Shown here piece by piece: positions 58,015 through 64,000 of a stretch of 64,000 bases of DNA; within the stretch, counting starts at the first letter, position 1; the number at the start of each line of letters is the position of its first letter. The stretch covers positions 12,809,986 to 12,873,985 of the forward strand of contig OY294046.1 in the NCBI GenBank assembly GCA_958510825.1. The letters run 5' to 3'. The position numbers were made by a program, and so were the translations under genes. The notes under the pieces are model-generated. The model saw only the letters and a program-made list of their open reading frames with translations, was not told where the DNA came from and did no database searches. Source of the stretch: Brachypterus glaber (taxonomy: Eukaryota; Arthropoda; Insecta; Coleoptera; Kateretidae).

Positions 58015-60087
58015 TATTGAATGTAATTTGTTTGATGGAACAAAATATCTGCAAATAAATCTTTTTGTTGGATTAAAATATTATTTGTATGTGTATTTTT
58101 TGGATAGGTCTTTGGAGACGTCTATAAAGTCTGTCACGCCTTTGGGGAAGGGAGGTCCAGGACTTTGTGAGTGTACTGGGGGTCTACAACTATTTAATGT
58201 CACAAAAAGAAAAATAATGTGTTAATAAGGTTTTAATTTCTATATATTTATAGTTAAAGGACTCGATGTTTTAAATTTCCTGATATTTAAAATTTAATAA
58301 AAATGTGTAAGTTTAATTTTTTTTTCTATATAAAAATTTAACGTGACGTATAAGGGAGAGCCAGGGGTCAATGCCGGTCCTAGACTTTTTAACAACAGAA
58401 AGTCAAAATTGACCAATAAAAGTGTGACATAATATATGGATTTTGTGAAACTTGGAAAGGTTCTAAACATCGAGAAAAGTAAAAGTAAATACCATTTTTT
58501 TAACCCAACGGGCGTATGCAATGCTTCGGCAACTTTTAGAAACGGAAACCAAGTTATTTCGTTTTTGCAGTGAACCAAAAAAGAACTGAATGAATGTCAT
58601 TTTCGTTTTCAGAGACAAAGAAATTTATTTCGTTCTAGTCACTTTTTTTTTCACATTTTTTTATTTTCTATTTCCGCTTGGCCTAATTATTATGCATTGC
58701 TCCATAGGCGTCGTTTGGATGTGCTCCTTTCCCCGATCAAATACAGAAATTGCTTTAAAAATAAAGACATACATGTATATGTTAAAAAACAACATAAATT
58801 CATAAAAATAACTAAAAAAAGTCCAACAACGAGTATTTTACCGTTTATTGTAATATTTTACTTTCAATTTCAAAGTTCTTTCTTTGCCTTAGTAAAGCCG
58901 AAGGTACGAGTATGTTATAATTACATATGTTAAAAATACCGAAAGTTTTTAAGATTACATTCTATTTTCATAGGTGTTAGTTTGACCTACAGTATCCCGC
59001 AGGAAACAAAAAATATTATTAATATTTTTTTTAGTAAAATTCAAATTTCAAAAACTATTTTACTGTTATTTCTTGTGAATAAAGTAAACAAAAACCTAAT
59101 TTTATTCACTTAATCATTATTACTATTGATAATTTCAAGCGCACTACGCGTTAATTCAATATTAATTAAATAAATGCAAAAAGATTTTTACAATTTTTGT
59201 AATGTGGGCCTGTGTTTGTACAGAAACTATTAATAAACTTACATATATGAATAAATAGTAAAATATTTACAAAAATATCTGCTACCCTGTTGTTCTCCTG
59301 GAAAAAGTGCCCACGACACCCATGCACTGATCGAATATTCATTCGGCGTTTGGCATATTAATGCAAATTGAATCGATTGACATGTAACAATGTTGCGTTG
59401 TTACAAGGGTTAAATTTTACCACGTTAAATACTAAGTATACATGCAAGATTAATCCTTATTAATCAAATTTAAATTTGAATGTTTAAGTCCTGTTTTTCT
59501 ACCATTGTTTAGTGGACTCAGTGAAAACAAAAGAGCCATAGATAATACCTTATACAGGGGGTTTTTTGTTATGGCTCACCAACAGTATATCAGAAGTGCT
59601 TTCAGCTTTTTTTCTAATATTTTATAATATAATAATATTATATATTTTAATATAAACAATGATTTTGTAATTAACATAAAAAATAACAATAGTACTGTCG
59701 AATTTTTTTAAAAAGCATTAATTAATAGGTTTTATCAAGGGAGGCATTGAAATAGTAAATTTTAAAACATCATATCATTTAGACAAGAGATTTTAAAAGT
59801 TGTTTTAAGCTTTTGACAAAAACCGTCTAGGGTAAAACACAGTAAGTACTGGATTTTTTGTTAGTTTTTTGTATTGTACTATTTAAATTATTCTTATAAT
59901 GCTTTATAATTAGAAAAGTTATGTAAATTAGGTTGTTTTATTTTTCCGAAAAATTTTATTCTAATTTTAATTTTTAGAAAAAAAATCAAAGGGGATACTG
60001 TGTTTTTGCTTTGATATGTTTTGAATTTGACAAATAAATAACCTTACTTTAAAAATTAACTCTTACCTGTCAAACTAAATCAAATAT
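58015..60087. other. Intergenic interval, no gene seen
   Basis: Several 70-95-residue frames (58294-58578 minus; 58590-58805 and 58697-58933 plus) lack recognisable domains. No repeat from the rest of the window enters this interval. Confidence 0.4.
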
Positions 60088-60381
60088 ATATAAAACATTT
60101 TACTATTCCTTAAAACCACTTTTGTTTGATTAACGCAGTCGTCCCTCCGAAGTGACTGATCGATTTCGTGCTTTTTAGCACTCTTCAGAGCCACATATCG
60201 GTAGTAGGGACAACTACGAAAATCAAATCCTTTCCATATATCTCTATATGGAGTTTAAAAATCGTTGTAAGGAAAAGCAAAAACAGCTAGCGACATCTAC
60301 TGCTAAAAGCAGAGACTGGATAAACCTATCGACAGTCCAAAAAAGGAAGCAGTTATTGGTTTCAAGAACCTATTGCACGCT
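60088..60381 (-). mobile_element. Hammerhead-bearing repeat K, inverted copy
   Basis: Near-identical inverted copy of 61342-61637. On the minus strand it reads agcgtgcaataggttcttga, ctgcttccttttttggactg, tagcagtagatgtcgctagc, then the hammerhead and the tail (taatcaaacaaaag ... ggaatagtaaaatgttttat). The high similarity of the arms suggests recent pairing or gene conversion. Confidence 0.75.
60134..60218 (-). ncRNA. Hammerhead ribozyme, apparently intact (inverted copy)
   Basis: Same sequence and fold as 61505-61589 on the opposite strand; the core occupies 60158-60188. All invariant core positions I could check are present. Confidence 0.75.
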
Positions 60382-61341
60382 ATGCACCACTGTAAAAGGT
60401 GACCTCCTAGCGTTTAGGATTCAATAGAGGTCTGTACAACTAGAATTATGAAACAGAAGACGTCTACCCTATCTCTATCTCATTTGTGCACGGCACACCA
60501 CTACCAACTTAAATAAATTAAAAAAATATTGCATTTTTTTCAATTTTTATCAACAATTACCGTTGATTTTTGTAAATAAACCTAAAGAAATGAATATTTT
60601 TTGCTAAGAAATAAAACTGACGATTTAATAGTAAAATAAAGAATGAAATATAAATCCTATTAATTGTTCTTAGGTTGGTTGCTTAATCTGTTTATTTATT
60701 TACAAAACATAATCTCAAATATGCAACCCGATGGCTGAAATGTTAAATTACAAAGCCAAAAAAACGAAGAAGAAGAAGAAGAAGAATAATCTCAAATATG
60801 AAAAGGTAAATATGATTTTATTTAACGTTTATCATATTTATTATTAACTATATATTATTATTATATATTTTAATATCGTTACCAGTTTCTACATTTCAAG
60901 AAATTAATTTTATGACGAGCGTTATTTCTGTTATAGCTACCAAATGCCAAGATGTTTTTACAAGGGTTGCAAAAGTCCAAACGAATTTCGCCTAGGCTTT
61001 AAATCTAAGGTATAAAGAAAGAACTTTGGTAAACAATATTTAAATATCAAAATTCGTAAAAGTACTATAATAGTCAATAAAAACACAATATTTAGTAAAA
61101 CACACAAAAAACTGAAATCAAAACAATATCAAACGCAGCTCACACAATGACAGTTGCTAACGAAAATAGCGTTACTGACAGTGCAGCCAACATAAAAGCT
61201 AGTAGATTTTTTTTTCTTTATGATGGTGATATTACTTCTATCCTTTTTGGGTAGAACTTTTGTCCCTGTCTAATCTAAATGGAGAAATCTCCATTGGCGG
61301 CAATTTCCACCGTGGCATTGATTAATCTGCCCCCTATCGAC
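60382..61341. other. Spacer between the two copies of repeat K
   Basis: It includes a (gaa)n tract (60764-60787) and, at 61205-61310, taatctaaatggagaaatct-ccattggcggcaa preceded by gtagaactt, which matches the 3' end of repeat E. No reverse transcriptase or other ORF. The 61275-61475 minus frame runs from the spacer into repeat K and has no domain. Confidence 0.5.
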
Positions 61342-61637
61342 AGCGTGCAATAGGTTCTTGAAACCAATAACTGCTTCCTTTTTTGGACTGTCGATAGGTT
61401 TATCCAGTCTCTGCTTTTAGCAGTAGATGTCGCTAGCTGTTTTTGCTTTTCCTTACAACGATTTTTAAACTCCATATAGAGATATATGGAAAGGATTTGA
61501 TTTTCGTAGTTGTCCCTACTACCGATATGTGGCTCTGAAGAGTGCTAAAAAGCACGAAATCGATCAGTCACTTCGGAGGGACGACTGCGTTAATCAAACA
61601 AAAGTCGTTTTAAGGAATAGTAAAATGTTTTATATAG
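61342..61637 (+). mobile_element. Hammerhead-bearing repeat K, direct copy
   Basis: Body of about 160 bp (cagcgtgcaataggttcttg ... ctccatatagagatatatgg), then the hammerhead (61505-61589), then a tail (ttaatcaaacaaaagtcgtt ... aatgttttatata). Non-coding. Two copies in inverted orientation 0.96 kb apart recall the inverted terminal repeats of Penelope-like elements, but no coding region separates them. Confidence 0.75.
61505..61589 (+). ncRNA. Hammerhead ribozyme, apparently intact
   Basis: Parts in order: outer stem I cgtagt / actgcg and gtccct / agggac, then ccga / tcgg, internal loop tat / t, inner stem I gtggct / agtcac; core CTGAAGA (61535-61541); stem II gtgc-taaaaa-gcac; GAAA (61556-61559); tcgat; cleavage-site C at 61565. 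Stem III would be only two base pairs as a monomer, but atcgat is self-complementary, so a dimer could form six. Cleavage would fall after 61565. No experiment is implied; the fold was built by eye. Confidence 0.8.
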
Positions 61638-61964
61638 ATTTTTTAAATTTGTAAATATCAAACAATTTAATTTAGTTTAAATCAAATATGTTGTAAAATG
61701 TACGATTTCAATGCCCACCTTGTTAAATCCTATGCTTTTTAAAAATTTTTGGCAGAGTATAAAACAAACAATAATTTTCTTTCTTTGTGCCTAGGCCTAG
61801 ATGCGCCTTCGCCAAAATTGCAAATACAATTACAATTTTGGTGGAAGCGAACTCATAATGTCTTTCTGGGACAAAATTCAGTAATGGGAGAAAATATGTC
61901 TCTAGCTCTAAAAAAACTTAAATATGGACTTTTTGTGCAATTTAGTTAATGAAATGTCTTCAAT
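61638..61964. other. Short interval with a palindrome
   Basis: gcgccttcgccaaaattgca / acaattttggtggaagcg (61803-61850) is an imperfect hairpin related to 7799-7856. A 66-residue frame overlaps it. No gene. Confidence 0.4.
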
Positions 61965-62819
61965 ATTATAATAATAATAATAAATCGACTTTATTCAGAC
62001 CATTAACAAAATACAATTTAATTGGATTATAAACTTAAAATTAAATAGCCTAAATGGGCGAAGTCTAGCTGAAAGCTAATCAACTTAACCCAGAAAAATA
62101 ATAATAGAAAAATCTTAGTAATTTGAGCATAAATTAAGAATTAATATAATACTTAAAATATATTTTAAGTACAGGAAAGGAAACAGCCATATTTTTTTAT
62201 AACAAACATGTAGAATCTTTATTGCTTATTTAATAAATGTTTTTTATATTTAGTCTTAAAAGTATTTGACTTTAAATTTTTTAATTCAGCAGGAATACTG
62301 TTGTATGTAGTGACGGCACAATAGGTAAAACTTTTTTTAAAGAGAGCAGTGGTGTGTCTAGGCACAGTTAACAAGCCTTTGTCTCTAATATTTCTATTAT
62401 GTGTAGAGGTGCGCAAAATAAAAATGTTTCTAATGGAAGTAATGTTTTCTGAATTAATTATGTTATAAACAAAAATACCCAACTGAAATTTTCTTCGAGT
62501 AGACATGTTAAGCCACCCTATTTCTTTAATTTTGTTAGAAACATGATCATATTTTCTGAGTCCGAAAATTAATCGAATGCAAGAATTTTGGACTTTTTGT
62601 ATACGAACAGACTGCTGTATGTCAATATAATTACCATATACTACATTGCAATAATTATAATGAGACAATACTAGCGATTCAGATAATTTTTTTTTAAGGT
62701 TAAAATTTAAAAAATGCCTGTTAGAATATAGTAGTTTAAGGGATGCGTAACTTTTTCGTATAAGACCACTAACATTGTAACGACATAAATCGTCACTTTG
62801 TAATATAGCAAGGGTTAAT
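61965..62819 (-). mobile_element. 5'-truncated LINE with (TTA)n tail
   Basis: On the minus strand: coding part 62819-62219, a 3' UTR of about 235 bp, AATAAA (61990-61995), then a ttattattattataat tail (61965-61984). A target duplication was not found. The coding fragment is described separately. Confidence 0.8.
62219..62819 (-). CDS. LINE reverse transcriptase C-terminal region, about 200 residues
   Basis: The minus frame is open from just after an in-frame stop near 62820 to the stop at 62219; the first ATG (62668) is internal. LIRKSYASLKLLYSNRHFL, SLVLSHYNYCNVVYG, RIQKVQNSCIRLIFGLRKYD, WLNMSTRRKFQLGIFVYNII, PRHTTALFKKSFTYCAVTTY and YNSIPAELKNLKSNTFKTKY follow the usual order of the post-reverse-transcriptase region in CR1/Jockey-superfamily elements of arthropods. 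Catalytic motifs lie upstream and are missing. No frameshift is visible, so the insertion is fairly young. Function now: none expected. Exact clade not determined. Confidence 0.85.
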
Positions 62820-64000
62820 TAAACTATTCGTTTACTTACGTTATAATTTATGTATATTTTGTATATAAATAGTTACGTACGTACAGAACTATTTTGTATC
62901 TGGGACTATTTTGTAGCAGGAACTGAATTCTAGCCATATGAGTCTCTATTCCATAGTTCTACCTGAAAATAACATAAAGAAAACATAATTAGAATATGAT
63001 TTTTAATAATAAAGAATCATATGACTTATTTCTCTATAGTGCATTTGTCTATGGACTTACCTGGTTTTTATATGTTTCAGAGTCTATTGAGGGTTGGATT
63101 TCACTGGCTTTCATTTGTAGCTTGTCTCTCTTGTGGAAAGTTTCGTATGATTATTTCTTCGGGATAATCCAGAATTTGTTGAAAATAGTTTGCTGGAACT
63201 GCTCACTTAGATTCAGTATTTTGTTTATACTTAGTTCACAGGACACTTAGTATTCTGTTCGTATTTTTATTAGTTTTGCTGATAAACAATAAGTATTGTT
63301 TATATTTGTTTCTTAGAGTAATATTTTGAGGTTAGATATCACTAATACGGATTTATTAGGAAACATTCTTTTAATTAGTTATTATTTTTGGTGTCGTTTC
63401 AGTTACCTTTATTAGGAATCCTATACGGTAAAACTGTAGTTGATAATGACTTACATAGATGTCGCTAATAGTTCAGAAATAGGATTTTATTTACCTGAAG
63501 GGTTCATACCGGTTGATAAGGTCGATTTTCGCTCTTTCTTGATGAACTCTGTACAATGGTGGTGTCATTTTGACGAGTGTTTATTTTCTGTAATCATCGA
63601 AGTAATCCTTCATGTATTTTTATTTAAAGTTAGTGAAAATGAATATTTAAACAATGCGGAAGATATTATAACTGTTATTTTCTAAAATTATGCATTTATA
63701 ACGTTTCGATGGACATCGAAGACTTAGAATGACATGTAAGTTAAGTTTTTCTGTTTCTTAGAATATTTCTGAGATATAATTATTGTTTTAGCACCATTAA
63801 TTAAGCACAATCACTAGACCATTAATTACTCACCATTTCTATACCATTAATATGGAATTATATTAATTTAAGTTGAAGTTTATTTTGGTATATTTGATAT
63901 ACAAGTTCTCCACATGGAGTGATGTTCTGTTGGAACATGGTTCTGTAATTTTTGGCATAGATAAATTCTATGTAACCGTCTAGCAGACAATTTTATATTG
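62820..64000. other. Window end, no gene recognised
   Basis: Two plus frames, 62996-63250 (84 residues, hydrophobic) and 63440-63685 (81 residues, acidic; MTYIDVANSSEIGFYLPEGF), have unremarkable composition. They could be coding, but no domain is recognised. ccattaat recurs at about 63794, 63819 and 63844. Confidence 0.35.

Overview
The window looks like gene-poor nuclear DNA of an arthropod, most likely an insect. It is strongly AT-rich by eye, full of simple repeats, and packed with short non-autonomous DNA transposons and foldback elements. The non-LTR retrotransposon remnants are of Jockey-like, CR1/Jockey-superfamily and Dong/R4-like types. No host protein gene, rRNA or real tRNA gene could be supported on either strand. 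The only coding sequence I can defend belongs to 5'-truncated retrotransposons. A 200-base run of N at 21576-21775 is an assembly gap.

Layout. 1-17 kb: a 1.9-kb foldback (552-2484) with a nested MITE, a 16-bp minisatellite (7296-7420), a palindromic TA-flanked element (8423-9132), an element with CCCARACAGCACA ends (10160-10805), a four-arm inverted repeat (11106-11605), a TIR element (12037-12943) and a long-TIR element (14430-15759). 17-34 kb: a tRNA-derived SINE (17347-17605, truncated second copy at 30127-30345), several hairpin MITEs, and a complex tandem array (23332-25812) interrupted twice by the same MITE family at the same internal site. 34-43 kb: an unclassified dispersed repeat (family E, three copies), one copy of which is split by a 2.1-kb long-TIR element with a perfect 9-bp target duplication and is also bracketed by 117-bp direct repeats. 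43-48 kb: a 1.1-kb tandem duplication whose second unit is split by a Jockey-like LINE fragment with intact reverse transcriptase motifs. 50-54 kb: a TIR element, then a same-strand chain of three truncated LINE 3' ends joined through (AAT)n tracts. 56-64 kb: a second, twice-interrupted copy of the 12-kb TIR element, an inverted pair of repeats carrying hammerhead-type ribozyme folds, and a LINE 3' end.

The strongest unexpected signal is RNA-based. At least three unrelated repeat families in the last 17 kb contain hammerhead self-cleaving ribozyme architecture: 60134-60218 and 61505-61589, apparently intact; 47393-47437, 57424-57460 and 57752-57782, mutated but compensating across copies; and 56583-56634, one core change. 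Hammerheads are known from Penelope-like elements and retrozymes, so these families are probably non-autonomous, RNA-mediated repeats rather than ordinary DNA MITEs. All identifications come from reading the sequence by eye; none was checked by a database search or a folding program.
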